64,000 bases of DNA, from positions 124,001 through 188,000 of the forward strand of contig NZ_LAQO01000014.1 in the NCBI RefSeq assembly GCF_000971975.1. Direction: 5' to 3'. Position 1 is the first letter of the stretch. The number at the start of each line of letters is the position of its first letter. Source of the DNA: Paenibacillus algorifonticola (GTDB lineage Bacteria; Bacillota; Bacilli; Paenibacillales; Paenibacillaceae). Positions 42,223 through 51,080 of the stretch are shown here, piece after piece. The notes below the pieces were generated by a model. The model did not search any database and was not told where the DNA came from. It was given only the letters and a program-made list of their open reading frames with translations. The position numbers and the translations under genes are program-made.

Positions 42223-42742
42223 ATTCCTTCACGAACAACTCCGGCATTTCCAGTGCCATAGCCACATTGCAGAGCATGCCTCTAGCTAAAAAATTCGTCG
42301 TACGCGCACGAGCATCGGCGATTCCTGCTTTCGTAAACGCATCCTCAACGAGCTGCTTCACCTGCCCAGTACCCTGTCTCATCGCGTCGCGAACTGGAGC
42401 TTCCCGTATCGTCTGCGCCTGCATTTGCAACAAAATTTCATTGCGCTGCGATTCCATAATTTCCTCATAGGCGCGGATTAGCCCTGACTCCAATGTAGCT
42501 GGCTCCTCTGTGTCGATGACCTGTTGAAAAGCTTTGACAATACGCTGCCAAGATACATCAAGCGCCTCCACCAGCAAGGATTCCTTCGTAAAGAAGCGAT
42601 ACACATAGGGCTGGGAGATCGATGCCCGCTCCGCTACTTGCGCTGTCGTTGCGCGATAATAACCGATTTCGGAAAATACCTCGATAGCCGCAGATACGAT
42701 GTCGGAACGCCTGCTGGCAGCTGTTGCTGTTCCTTTTGCCAT
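42221..42742 (-). CDS. TetR-family repressor of the adjacent oxidoreductase
   Basis: 173 residues. The helix-turn-helix at about 15-60 reads IVSAAIEVFSEIGYYRATTA followed by QVAERASISQPYVYRFFTKE, the TetR N-terminal signature. The C-terminal ligand domain is of moderate size. ATG 42742 is preferred to an upstream start that would overlap the operator. The operator palindrome at 42770-42783 lies 28 bp upstream, so it is likely autoregulated. The inducer is not predictable; repressors in this setting often sense electrophiles or drugs. Confidence 0.88.
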   Translation of the reverse strand: MAKGTATAASRRSDIVSAAIEVFSEIGYYRATTAQVAERASISQPYVYRFFTKESLLVEALDVSWQRIVKAFQQVIDTEEPATLESGLIRAYEEIMESQRNEILLQMQAQTIREAPVRDAMRQGTGQVKQLVEDAFTKAGIADARARTTNFLARGMLCNVAMALEMPELFVKE

Positions 42743-42769
42743 AAACGCACCATGCCTTTCACTTGGTAT

Positions 42770-42783
42770 TGATTGATCAATCA
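42770..42783. promoter_or_regulatory. TetR-type operator before tetR
   Basis: TGATTGATCAATCA, identical to the palindrome at 42157-42170; together they define a small regulon. Confidence 0.8.
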
Positions 42784-42857
42784 CTAACTTGATTTAAACT
42801 ATATCCGATCTTTCCTAAAGTTGCAAGCCCCTTTTCAAAAAAATTTCGCATGCCCGC

Positions 42858-42886
42858 TTGACTCGGAGTCAGCTCCAAGTTATACG
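42858..42886 (+). promoter_or_regulatory. MerR-type promoter without an intact downstream gene
   Basis: TTGACT is followed by the dyad CGGAGTCAGCTCC and by AAGTTATACG, the elongated-spacer layout typical of MerR-family operators. No intact gene follows; the next 180 bp hold only short broken frames, so this may be the remains of a MerR-controlled gene. Confidence 0.45.
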
Positions 42887-43066
42887 CTAATGTCATCAAG
42901 AGCAGCATCAACGGCTAGCTGCTGAAGGCATTCGCATCATCAGCGTTGACCCGGGCGGCAAGACGCTGCTCCTCATTGGGGTTTGGACGATTTTCATTAT
43001 TTAGGGGTTAGTATTGTTATTGCAACGACTCGACTAGCTCCGCTGTGCCCGGCATACGCGAGCCAG

Positions 43067-43576
43067 CTATATTTCTTTATAATATAATACCGTGGCATAT
43101 AGGCTGCCATCACCTGAACGGGCAAATTTCGGAATACGCCCCGCTTCAATAAAGCCTAGGGACTGGTACAAAATATTAGAAGGCGCTCCTTCCAGCGTAT
43201 CCAGCACGAGCAGGCTTCGTCCTTCCACAACAGCCCGCTCCTCCGCTTCCTGCATCAGCAATCTGGCAATGCCTTTGCGCCGCTGCTGGGGCTGCACCAT
43301 CATCTTGGCGATTTCCGCTCGGTGGGACGCATTTTGCTTTTGCGCCAGCTGGAGCTGCACGGTACCTACAATTTGCTGTCCCTCTTTGGCTACCCACAGC
43401 AATGTGCCTGGCTCCAATACGCCCTGCCAATAAGCTTTCGCATCCTCCCTGCTAAGGGGCGGCAGAAAGCCGATCGACGCTCCATCCTCTACAACTTCTA
43501 CAATGAGCCCAGCTAACTCCTCTAACGTATGCTCATTCAGCTCTGTCAGCTCTTCTACTCGCAATGATTGGCCCAT
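43067..43576 (-). CDS. GNAT-family acetyltransferase
   Basis: 169 residues with the acetyl-CoA loop MMVQPQQRRKGIARLLMQEA (Q/RxxGxA) and the C-terminal NILYQSLGFIEAGRIP motif. It probably acetylates a small amine or amino acid; the substrate is unknown. The start follows GGAGGAGCTGAGG. It stands alone between the MerR-type promoter remnant and the allose operon. Confidence 0.85.
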   Translation of the reverse strand: MGQSLRVEELTELNEHTLEELAGLIVEVVEDGASIGFLPPLSREDAKAYWQGVLEPGTLLWVAKEGQQIVGTVQLQLAQKQNASHRAEIAKMMVQPQQRRKGIARLLMQEAEERAVVEGRSLLVLDTLEGAPSNILYQSLGFIEAGRIPKFARSGDGSLYATVLYYKEI

Positions 43577-43713
43577 GTCCTCAGCTCCTCCTTTTCCATT
43601 ACCGTTTCATCTTCTCTAGCATATCCAATTTGTGATTTGAGCTCAATATACGTATTTCGACCCAAGCCCCCAATAGTCGTAGGTATACATCATATGGAAT
43701 AAAAAAATAAAAC

Positions 43714-43748
43714 ACCCTTGACCGGCAACAGCTTTGCCAATCAAGGGT
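43714..43748 (-). terminator. Terminator of the allose operon
   Basis: On the minus strand ACCCTTGA-loop-TCAAGGGT is followed by GTTTTATTTTTTT, just after the kinase stop codon. Confidence 0.9.
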
Positions 43749-43758
43749 ATGTTAAACG

Positions 43759-44679
43759 TTATTCGCCAAGAGCCATAACGGGTTTGTTCAGGCTCTTCAG
43801 CGCATGATACGCCGCACCTATGACGCCTGATGTTTGTGAAGCCTCCACATAGGAGAGATTCAGGTTGTTTGCCGGGTACGGCTTGCGTGCATGACGATAA
43901 ATATAAGTTTCCAGCGCCTCCCGCGGGAAGCCTTCCATATGAATGACGCCGCCGCCCATAATAATATAATCCGGATCGAGCAAATTAATAACCGTCGCAA
44001 TCGGTATCGAGAGCGCATCCAAATACTGCTGGAGCACTTCTGTTTGCTGATGCTGCGAAAATAAATCTTGAATCTCACAATCTGCGAAATGCTCCTGCTT
44101 GATTTGCTGGAGGCGCATGCCCGAGGCGTACAGCTCCACGCAGCCCGGATTGCCGCAGCCGCATAATTCATCGCGGCCAAGGACGGGAATATGGCCGAGC
44201 TCTGCGGCTACACCATTTTTCCCCCGCAAAAATTGGCCGTTCATATAAATGGAATTACCGAAGCCCGTTCCAATATAAAAGCCGACGATGACGCCCGTAT
44301 CCGGCAGCCTGCGATCAACGATTTCCTGCAGCAGCAAATTGTTTACATCATTATCGATAAAAACGGGCACTTTAAATACAGCTTCCAGCGCTTCAACAAC
44401 GTTCAAATGGTCAAAGCCCGGCATGTTCGGGGTTGAAAGAACGACCTTCTTATCCTTGCTAATGATCGATGGAAAACCTAATGATACGGCGATGAGCTCG
44501 CCCTTGCAGGCGGCCAGATAGTCGCCTAGCATCGTAATCAACAGCTGGAGCGGTTCGTCCGAATCGCGCAGCAGCTGCGTTTTCTGTATATGGAACTCAT
44601 GCAGCTGGCCGTCCCGTGTCACTTTTCCCAGCCGAATATGGGTCCCGCCAATATCTACTCCTAGCACAAACTCTTTCAT
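43759..44679 (-). CDS. alsK: ROK-family sugar kinase, probable D-allose kinase
   Basis: 306 residues. Phosphate-binding DIGGTHIRLG at residues 7-16; second glycine loop YIGTGFGNSIY; zinc-binding ROK motif CGCGNPGCVELYASG with GHIPVLG before it. In E. coli AlsK phosphorylates D-allose to allose 6-phosphate. The assignment rests mainly on context: it is the last gene of an operon with rpiB, an alsBAC-like transporter and a strongly AlsE-like epimerase. A glucokinase-like role cannot be excluded from motifs alone. Confidence 0.8.
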   Translation of the reverse strand: MKEFVLGVDIGGTHIRLGKVTRDGQLHEFHIQKTQLLRDSDEPLQLLITMLGDYLAACKGELIAVSLGFPSIISKDKKVVLSTPNMPGFDHLNVVEALEAVFKVPVFIDNDVNNLLLQEIVDRRLPDTGVIVGFYIGTGFGNSIYMNGQFLRGKNGVAAELGHIPVLGRDELCGCGNPGCVELYASGMRLQQIKQEHFADCEIQDLFSQHQQTEVLQQYLDALSIPIATVINLLDPDYIIMGGGVIHMEGFPREALETYIYRHARKPYPANNLNLSYVEASQTSGVIGAAYHALKSLNKPVMALGE

Positions 44680-44771
44680 CTTTGTATCACCCTATCCTCC
44701 TGCAGCCAATCCACTCAGCAGCTAATCGTAACCTCATTGCTAAATTGTTGCGGCATCCGCTGTCGTTAACG

Positions 44772-45458
44772 TTAGGAAGCGTCCTCTTTAACCAATCTAT
44801 TAAAATCGTCCATCATTTTATCCCAGGCCCTGTTCAAATCATTATCGAGGTTAAACAATCCCGAAGTGCCGACAATGAATACCTCTGCTCCGGCTTCCGC
44901 CAGCTGCGCGAACGTATTTTTGTTACAGGAGCCATCAATTTCAATTAAATAGGTATAGCCATGCTCTTCCTTCAAAGCTTTCGCTTCTCTGATTTTATCG
45001 AGCATTTCCGTAATGAATTTTTGTCCGGCATAACCCGGATCAACGGTCATTATCGTAATTTTGTCCAGCAAATGAATGTAATGCTTAATATAGCTGAGCG
45101 GCGTAGCCGGGTTCAAAGCGATTCCCGCCTTGCAGCCGGCTTGTTTAATCTGGTTAATAATGCGGAAGGCATCGCTGTTGATCGTCTCGGCATGCGGGCT
45201 AATATAGGTCGCCCCAGCGTCAATAATCGCCTGAATGAAGTCCGCAGGCTTCTCTACCATTAGATGCACATCCATAGGAACCTTAAGCGAATCTCTCAAC
45301 TGCTCCATGAAAAAAGGAGACAACGTAATATTTTTGACAAAATGGCCGTCCATAATATCGATATGCACCATATCGGAACGATCGTTAATAACATCAAGCT
45401 GGTTGCGAATATCCATCAGGTTCATGCACATTAATGACGGGGAAAATTGGTATTTCAT
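44772..45458 (-). CDS. alsE: D-allulose-6-phosphate 3-epimerase
   Basis: 228 residues of the ribulose-phosphate 3-epimerase fold. It closely follows E. coli AlsE: opening SPSLMCMNLMDIRNQLD, the HIDIMDGHFVKNITLSPFFM block with metal ligands H33/D35-type residues, HLMVEKP, MTVDPGYAGQKFITEMLDKI and EIDGSCNKNTF. It converts D-allulose 6-phosphate to fructose 6-phosphate, feeding glycolysis. The start has AGGAG about 10 bases upstream. It lies between the permease and kinase genes. Confidence 0.92.
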   Translation of the reverse strand: MKYQFSPSLMCMNLMDIRNQLDVINDRSDMVHIDIMDGHFVKNITLSPFFMEQLRDSLKVPMDVHLMVEKPADFIQAIIDAGATYISPHAETINSDAFRIINQIKQAGCKAGIALNPATPLSYIKHYIHLLDKITIMTVDPGYAGQKFITEMLDKIREAKALKEEHGYTYLIEIDGSCNKNTFAQLAEAGAEVFIVGTSGLFNLDNDLNRAWDKMMDDFNRLVKEDAS

Positions 45459-45479
45459 CTATCATCCACTCCTAATTTT

Positions 45480-46424
45480 TTATCTTTTTACACCAAACAG
45501 ACGATCGAGGAATACGGCCAAAATAATAAGGGCACCCATTACGATTTGCTGGTAATACGTAGGGACGCTGAGAATGTTAAGTCCATTGCTGATGACGCCG
45601 ATGATGAGTCCGCCCATCACAACGCCGATAATTTTACCTTTTCCACCGAAAAAGCTAGTGCCGCCAATGATCGCTGCCGCAATCGCCTGCGTCTCATAGC
45701 CGCTGCCTGAAAGAGGCTCTGCCGCGCCTAAACGGGCTGTCATCACAATGCCTGCAATCCCTGCTGCTACGCCGGAAATAACGAATACAATCATCGTATG
45801 GCGCTTGATGTTAATACCGGAAAACCACGCGGCCTGGCTGTTGCCGCCTAGTGCATAAATGTTGCGGCCTAGCTTCGTCTTATTCGTAATGAAAATAAAG
45901 GCGAGCGCCACAATCAGCGCAATAATGACGGGAATCGGCACGGGGCCAAGCCAGCCGGCAATGCTGCTTTTGAACGCCTGTGGCAAGCCGAATACGGGCT
46001 TCGCATCCGAAATAATAAGCGTCAAGCCTCTGAAAATCGACAGCGTGCCAAGCGTAATAATGAACGGATGAAGTCCGGTTTTGTTCACCAGGAAACCGTT
46101 AATGCCTCCAAGCAAGCCGCCTACAAAAATACCGCCGATAATAATGGCGAGCACCCAATGCATGCCCGCAACCATCAGCTTAGCCGCAATCATGCCAGTG
46201 AGCGCCATAATTGAGCCGACCGACAAATCAATGCCTGCGATTAGAATGGTGAAAAACTCGCCCAAGCCCAGCAAAATATTAACCGAGCTTTGCAGCAGCA
46301 CCTGCGTCAAATTGCCAGTGGTCAAAAAATATTGCGGCGACAAGATGCCCATGACCAGCGTCAGCAAAATCAAAATGCCGAATGTTCCGTATTTGCTCCA
46401 AATCACATTAAATTTCTGCATCAT
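45480..46424 (-). CDS. alsC: Sugar ABC transporter permease (AlsC/RbsC-like)
   Basis: 314 residues with about nine transmembrane segments. The BPD_transp_2 signature GLGEFFTILIAGIDLSVGS and the coupling region GAAEPLSGSGYETQAIAAAI are typical of ribose/allose/xylose importers. AAGGAG lies 5 bases before the first of two ATGs. The ATPase gene ends 14 bp upstream, so they are co-translated. Confidence 0.9.
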   Translation of the reverse strand: MMQKFNVIWSKYGTFGILILLTLVMGILSPQYFLTTGNLTQVLLQSSVNILLGLGEFFTILIAGIDLSVGSIMALTGMIAAKLMVAGMHWVLAIIIGGIFVGGLLGGINGFLVNKTGLHPFIITLGTLSIFRGLTLIISDAKPVFGLPQAFKSSIAGWLGPVPIPVIIALIVALAFIFITNKTKLGRNIYALGGNSQAAWFSGINIKRHTMIVFVISGVAAGIAGIVMTARLGAAEPLSGSGYETQAIAAAIIGGTSFFGGKGKIIGVVMGGLIIGVISNGLNILSVPTYYQQIVMGALIILAVFLDRLFGVKR

Positions 46425-46438
46425 CGTAACTCCTTGAC

Positions 46439-47953
46439 TTATGAAGTAGCGGCTAACATAATGTTTTCTTCGGTAGCCTCTTCAATTGATAGTGTCCCGT
46501 TCATTCGGCCTTCCCTAAATACGATAATGCGGTCGCAGACGGACAATAGCTCAGGCAGATCGGAGGAAACGACCATTACGCCGACACCGTCCTCCGCAAG
46601 CTCTCTCATAATCTTGTAAATCTCGCCTCTAGCGCCGATATCGATGCCCTTCGTCGGCTCGTCGAAAATCATCAGCTTAGAGCCTGCTGCCAGCCATTTG
46701 CCAATGAGTACCTTTTGCTGATTGCCGCCGGACAGCTCGCCGATGTTCTGCTCAATGCTCGCGCATTTAATATTGATCGAGGCTTTATATTCCTCGGCCC
46801 ATTTTTTCTCCTGCTTCTCGTTAATGAGCCCCCATGTGCCGCCAAGCGACGAGGTTTTGAGCAGTCGCGATAACGAAATATTTTTCCAAATTTCAAAATT
46901 TTTCAGAAAGCCCGTTTCCTTGCGGCTCTCGGTTACATGGCCAATGCCCAGCTTGATCGCATGATACGGACTTTTGATTATGACCTCTTGCCCGAACAGC
47001 TCGATCCGCCCTTCAGCAATGGGGGCAGCGCCGTAAATCGCGTTCATCAGCTCGGTGCGGCCGGAGCCGATCAAGCCGGAGAAGCCCAAAATCTCGCCTT
47101 TTTTCAGTTCAAAGCTCACGTCCTGCACCATTCGGTCCTTGCGGGTCAGTCCCTCTACCTTCAGCAGCGTTTCCTCTCCGGTATGGATGCTGTCCTCGGG
47201 CTTCAAGTGACGCTCATTGACCGCACGGCCTACCATCATCGTAACCAGCGTTTCCTTCGTCACATCTTTAATGTCTTTGGTGCCAACATACTTCCCATCC
47301 TTCAGGACGCTCACCCGGTCGCCGATTTCAAGCAGTTCGTGCAGCTTATGGGAAATATAAATAATGCCGACGCCTAAATATTTCAATTGCCTGATGATGC
47401 CGAACAGTTTATTCGTCTCTTCTCCCGTCAGCGAGGAGGTCGGTTCGTCCATGACGATAACCTTCGCCCGCGAAGCAATCGCCTTGGCGATTTCAACCTG
47501 CTGCTTCTCGCTGATCGACAGCCGCTCAACCAAGTCCTTGGAAGACCGCTTTAAGCCGACCTTCTCGATCATTCTTTGGGCGATTTCCTCCATGTTTTTG
47601 AAGTCGACGACTGGAATGCCGAATTTTTTGATCATAGGCAGCTTTCCGACAAAAATATTCTCCGCTATAGATAACTCGTCAATCATGCTCAGTTCCTGAT
47701 AGATGACGCTAATTCCGCTGTCGACCGATTCCTTCGGCGACAGCTTAGAAAAGGCCGTGCCATTAATGACGATGCTGCCCGAGGACGGCTCATATACGCC
47801 GGATAAAATTTTCATCAGCGTCGATTTGCCCGCACCATTTTCACCGAGCAATATATGCACCTCGCCTGGCTTTAGCTGAAAGGATACATCCTGGAGCGCT
47901 TTGACTCCGGAGAAATCCTTAGAAATATTTTTCATTTCCACGATATAGTCCAT
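46439..47953 (-). CDS. alsA: Sugar ABC transporter ATPase, two fused domains (AlsA/RbsA-like)
   Basis: 504 residues. The first domain has Walker A GENGAGKSTLMKIL, signature LSISEKQQVEIAKAIA and Walker B VIVMDEPTSSL; the second has a degenerate Walker A (GLIGSGRTELMNAI), signature LSGGNQQKVLIGKWL and Walker B LMIFDEPTKGID. This tandem layout is standard for RbsA-type sugar importers. ATG 47953 (GGGAGGGG 4 bases upstream) is preferred to a start 19 codons earlier that lies in the preceding spacer. Confidence 0.92.
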   Translation of the reverse strand: MDYIVEMKNISKDFSGVKALQDVSFQLKPGEVHILLGENGAGKSTLMKILSGVYEPSSGSIVINGTAFSKLSPKESVDSGISVIYQELSMIDELSIAENIFVGKLPMIKKFGIPVVDFKNMEEIAQRMIEKVGLKRSSKDLVERLSISEKQQVEIAKAIASRAKVIVMDEPTSSLTGEETNKLFGIIRQLKYLGVGIIYISHKLHELLEIGDRVSVLKDGKYVGTKDIKDVTKETLVTMMVGRAVNERHLKPEDSIHTGEETLLKVEGLTRKDRMVQDVSFELKKGEILGFSGLIGSGRTELMNAIYGAAPIAEGRIELFGQEVIIKSPYHAIKLGIGHVTESRKETGFLKNFEIWKNISLSRLLKTSSLGGTWGLINEKQEKKWAEEYKASINIKCASIEQNIGELSGGNQQKVLIGKWLAAGSKLMIFDEPTKGIDIGARGEIYKIMRELAEDGVGVMVVSSDLPELLSVCDRIIVFREGRMNGTLSIEEATEENIMLAATS

Positions 47954-48027
47954 ACTGCCCCTCCCTGAGGAATGTCCCCCTCTTGCAAGGGGGAGCCGCT
48001 TATACGCCATTCCCGGTGTTATTGCAA

Positions 48028-49050
48028 TTACTTCGTGACCAGCTTCGACTCGACAGATACGAATTCAGGCTCCATATCGGCGCTGCCCGTCGCTTTGTCC
48101 TTCGCCAGCTGTACAAGCTTGTTCAGCGAGGAAATGCCCACCTGTGCCGGATCTTGGGCAACCGTTGCATACAGCTCGCCTGCATTGATCGAATCCAGCG
48201 CTTCCGGCGCCCCGTCTGTACCTACGACGATAACTTGGCCTTGTTTGCCGGCATTGCTAACCGCTTGAAGTGCACCAAGTGCCATTGTGTCATTCGCTGC
48301 ATAAAAAGCTTTCAAATCGGGGTTTTTCTGCAAAATGTTTGCCGCTACGTCCAGTGCCTTCGTGCGATCCCAATCAGCTGGCTGGCTATCTACGATTTCA
48401 ATATTCGCCGCCGCTTTGAATGCGTTGGTAGCGCCTTGTTTTCTATTTTCGCCCGACGCATTGCCTGCTTTGCCTTCAATAATCGCAACTTTGCCGCCTT
48501 CTGCGCCCAGCTTGTCGATAATCGCTTGGCCGCCTTTTTCCCCAACCTTCACATTGTCAGTCGTAACAAAGGAGAACACATAGCCGCCTGCGCTTTTCAG
48601 CTCCGTCATGTCGACTTGCTCGTCAATGTTGACGACATAGATGCCCTTCTCATTTGCTTTCACAATGCTAGGAATCATAGCGACTGGGGACAACGGTGCG
48701 AATGCGATACCCGCATAGCCTTTATCCAGCGCGTCCTCGAAAATTTTCGCTTGGCCTTGAAGATCTGCCTCGTCATTTGCTGCAAAAATATCGACATCGT
48801 AGCCTTGCGCCTTCGCTTCTGCCTCAATGCCCTCTTTCATGGAAACCCAGAACGGGTTGGATAAGGTTTTAAGAATAATAGCGAATTTCGGTTTTGCAGC
48901 ATCTGTAGCGCCGCCCGCAGCGGTGTCTGTGGAAGCTGCTGGCGAGGTGCCAGAGGCTCCGTTTGTTGTACCTGCTTGATTACCGCAGCCCGCCACAATA
49001 ATCGCAAGCGTCAGCATCACCATAAGCAGCATCATGTTTGTCTTTTTCAT
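48028..49050 (-). CDS. alsB: Sugar-binding lipoprotein (AlsB/RbsB-like)
   Basis: 340 residues. Signal sequence with lipobox IVAGC, so a lipoprotein is predicted; a Gly/Ala/Thr-rich linker; then a periplasmic-binding-protein-1 fold of the ribose/allose class (FAIILKTLSNPFWVSMKEGI, GKVAIIEGKAGNASGENRKQ, AFYAANDTMALGALQAV, VVGTDGAPEALDSI). The start has AAGGGAGG about 7 bases upstream. It delivers the sugar to the AlsA/AlsC complex. A 252-bp gap with a cre-like site separates it from rpiB, so it may also have its own promoter. Confidence 0.9.
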   Translation of the reverse strand: MKKTNMMLLMVMLTLAIIVAGCGNQAGTTNGASGTSPAASTDTAAGGATDAAKPKFAIILKTLSNPFWVSMKEGIEAEAKAQGYDVDIFAANDEADLQGQAKIFEDALDKGYAGIAFAPLSPVAMIPSIVKANEKGIYVVNIDEQVDMTELKSAGGYVFSFVTTDNVKVGEKGGQAIIDKLGAEGGKVAIIEGKAGNASGENRKQGATNAFKAAANIEIVDSQPADWDRTKALDVAANILQKNPDLKAFYAANDTMALGALQAVSNAGKQGQVIVVGTDGAPEALDSINAGELYATVAQDPAQVGISSLNKLVQLAKDKATGSADMEPEFVSVESKLVTK

Positions 49051-49204
49051 TGAAAAAACCTCCCTTGTTTAATCAAGCCGATGATTGTTTCCATTATATT
49101 GCCTCACTCATACCGCTTCGCTTCTGGTCTTTCGCGCACCCCGCCCTTTTTGATCCGCCTCCCCTGGTTCTTCTGGTTGAGATATTTGGCGTTGCAGCGT
49201 ACTT

Positions 49205-49218
49205 ATTAAGCGCTTTCA
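49205..49218 (-). promoter_or_regulatory. cre-like site between rpiB and the sugar-binding gene
   Basis: On the minus strand TGAAAGCGCTTAAT fits the CcpA consensus except at its last two bases, about 155 bp before the alsB start. It suggests glucose repression of the transporter genes. Confidence 0.45.
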
Positions 49219-49302
49219 TTTCGTGAAAAGCAATTAACATTCAAAGCTTGCTTAGCCTCATTCGTTTCATTCGCGTTATTATGCCCCTAGCCTTGCAAAA
49301 GA

Positions 49303-49770
49303 TTATCCACAGGAGCCCGTTTCTTCCAGCCTGCTCATCATGTTGACTCGCTCTCCGTGCCTGCCGCCCTCAAATGGCGTTGCCAGCCAAATTTCAATAA
49401 TCATCTTCGCCAGCTCGATCCCTACAACACGCGAGCCCAGCGCCAGCACATTCGTATCATTATGAAGCCGCGACAGCTGCGCCGAATAAGGTTCGCTGCA
49501 TACGACAGCGCGGATGCCCTTTACTTTGTTCGCTGTAATGGAAATGCCGACGCCCGAGCCGCAGAACAGCAGCCCTTTTTCACACTCGCCGCTCGCTACC
49601 GCCTTCGCCACCTTCTCGCCATAGGTCGGGTAATCCGTCCGCTCCGTCCCAAAGGCGCCAAACTCCTTATAAGCAATGCCTTTCTCATCGAGCCACGCTT
49701 TTATTTCCTGCTTGTATTCAAATGCTGCGTGATCGCTTCCAATAGCCAACATGGTCATGCCCCCATTCAA
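49303..49770 (-). CDS. rpiB: Ribose-5-phosphate/allose-6-phosphate isomerase B
   Basis: 155 residues of the RpiB/LacA fold: LAIGSDHAAFEYK, the active-site GLLFCGSGVGISITANKV with the catalytic Cys, and RAVVCSEPYSAQLSR. RpiB interconverts ribose and ribulose 5-phosphates and also isomerises allose 6-phosphate, which makes it the expected second step of this pathway. Three in-frame ATGs lie close together; the first (49770) has AAAGGAAA 4 bases upstream. It is the first gene of the operon and carries two LacI-type boxes immediately upstream. Confidence 0.9.
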   Translation of the reverse strand: MNGGMTMLAIGSDHAAFEYKQEIKAWLDEKGIAYKEFGAFGTERTDYPTYGEKVAKAVASGECEKGLLFCGSGVGISITANKVKGIRAVVCSEPYSAQLSRLHNDTNVLALGSRVVGIELAKMIIEIWLATPFEGGRHGERVNMMSRLEETGSCG

Positions 49771-49781
49771 TTTCCTTTTAG

Positions 49782-49795
49782 GTGAAACGTTTTTC
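49782..49795. promoter_or_regulatory. LacI-type operator box 1
   Basis: GTGAAACGTTTTTC with palindromic core AAACGTTT, 12 bp before the rpiB start. Identical boxes lie at 49826, 50894 and 51051. Confidence 0.8.
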
Positions 49796-49825
49796 TTTAA
49801 CTTTAAAAAAAAGCTTTATTATTTG

Positions 49826-49839
49826 GTGAAACGTTTTTC
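49826..49839. promoter_or_regulatory. LacI-type operator box 2
   Basis: A second GTGAAACGTTTTTC 44 bp further upstream of rpiB, a spacing that would suit looping or cooperative binding. Confidence 0.8.
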
Positions 49840-49855
49840 CTATTATGAAAAAAAA

Positions 49856-50851
49856 TTATGTCGATTCTCGGATGACAAGCTCTGGCTTCAATACAATATG
49901 CTCAACTAGATGGGATTCGGCATTTATTTTTTTCAGCAGCAGCTCGCCGGCCTTTTTCCCCATTTGGTATTTCGGCTGATTAATCGTAGTCAGTGCCGGG
50001 ACGACCAAGTAAGAGGTCGGGATGTTATCATAACCAACAATCGCTACATCCTCAGGTATGCGGTAGCCCTTCTGGAACAGTGCCTTCATAATGCCAAGCG
50101 CAAGCAAATCATTTGCTGCAAAAATCGAACGATACGCAAACGGCTTCTCCAGCAGCTTATCCATAAAAACATAACCCGCTTCATGACTGACCTTGCATTC
50201 GTAAACAAGCGACTCATCATAGGCAACGCCATGCAGCGCAAGCGCCTTCTTGTAGCCCTCCAGCCGATCACGGCTGTTCTGGATGCTTAAATCGCCAATG
50301 ACCAGCATCACTTCCGAACGATTTTGGCTGAGCAAATAGTTCGTTGCCTCAAAGCCTCCATGAACGTTGTCGATCATCACCGAGCTGAAGCTTTCGCCTG
50401 CCTTCTTGTCGACAACTTTACGATCCACGACAACGACGGGGAAATCTTTGCGATTGTTGAACACGTCCCTGTTTTTGCCCGTTCCGAGAAAAATCAGTCC
50501 GTCGATATCCTTCTCAAACAACGTGTTCAGGTAACGCAGCTCTTTCGCCTGATCCTCATCCGTATTGCACAAAATCACACTGTAAGCATGTTCATTGAAT
50601 AAATCTTCAATGCCGCGAATAATTTCTGTAAAGAACGCATTGGAGATGTCCGGCACTACGATGCCAATGGTCAGCGTCTTGCGTGACTTCAAGCTTCTAG
50701 CCGCCATGCTTGGATGGTAATTGAGCTCTTTGATCGCATTCATGATGCGCTCTTTCGTCTCCGGCTTCACATTTTTTGTCCCGTTCAACACGTAGGAGAC
50801 GGTGCTGATCGCTACATTCGCTTTCTTCGCAATATCTTTTATCGTGACCAT
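49856..50851 (-). CDS. LacI-family repressor of the allose operon
   Basis: 331 residues from ATG 50851 (AAGGAAG about 9 bases upstream). The helix-turn-helix VTIKDIAKKANVAISTVSYV, hinge helix and periplasmic-binding-like sensor domain (LTIGIVVPDISNAFFTEIIR, RSIFAANDLLALGIMKAL, VGYDNIPTSYLVVPALTTI) are complete. It lies upstream of rpiB on the same strand. Its own promoter region carries box 3 (50894), and the identical box precedes rpiB and the divergent prs paralogue. It is therefore the likely regulator of all three, responding to allose or a phosphorylated intermediate. Confidence 0.9.
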   Translation of the reverse strand: MVTIKDIAKKANVAISTVSYVLNGTKNVKPETKERIMNAIKELNYHPSMAARSLKSRKTLTIGIVVPDISNAFFTEIIRGIEDLFNEHAYSVILCNTDEDQAKELRYLNTLFEKDIDGLIFLGTGKNRDVFNNRKDFPVVVVDRKVVDKKAGESFSSVMIDNVHGGFEATNYLLSQNRSEVMLVIGDLSIQNSRDRLEGYKKALALHGVAYDESLVYECKVSHEAGYVFMDKLLEKPFAYRSIFAANDLLALGIMKALFQKGYRIPEDVAIVGYDNIPTSYLVVPALTTINQPKYQMGKKAGELLLKKINAESHLVEHIVLKPELVIREST

Positions 50852-50893
50852 TTGCGTTTCCTTCCTTGCCTCACCTGCCAAAGCGAAAAATTA

Positions 50894-50907
50894 GTGAAAC
50901 GTTTTTC
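50894..50907. promoter_or_regulatory. LacI-type operator box 3 (lacI promoter)
   Basis: GTGAAACGTTTTTC 42 bp upstream of the lacI start, indicating autoregulation. Confidence 0.75.
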
Positions 50908-51050
50908 TATAACGCTATATTATTTCATCGTGAATCCGTTGTCAATAGTCCGCAGCCTGGATTTCAAAACAAAATAAATTTTTGATGAATGGCGTTTCTT
51001 GAGCTTGAATGTCTGCTTGCCCGCGGTATAATAAAATCAATCCCATTTTG

Positions 51051-51064
51051 GTGAAACGTTTTTC
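51051..51064. promoter_or_regulatory. LacI-type operator box 4 (prs paralogue promoter)
   Basis: GTGAAACGTTTTTC only 13-16 bp before the prs start and downstream of an expected promoter, where bound repressor would block transcription. Confidence 0.8.
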
Positions 51065-51080
51065 CTTTAGGAGGTTTATG

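Noticed and set aside
47983-48864. 293-aa plus-strand frame opposite the sugar-binding lipoprotein
   Set aside because: Antisense to a gene with a clear lipobox and binding-protein motifs; composition is Arg/Cys/Phe-rich, as expected for a shadow frame.
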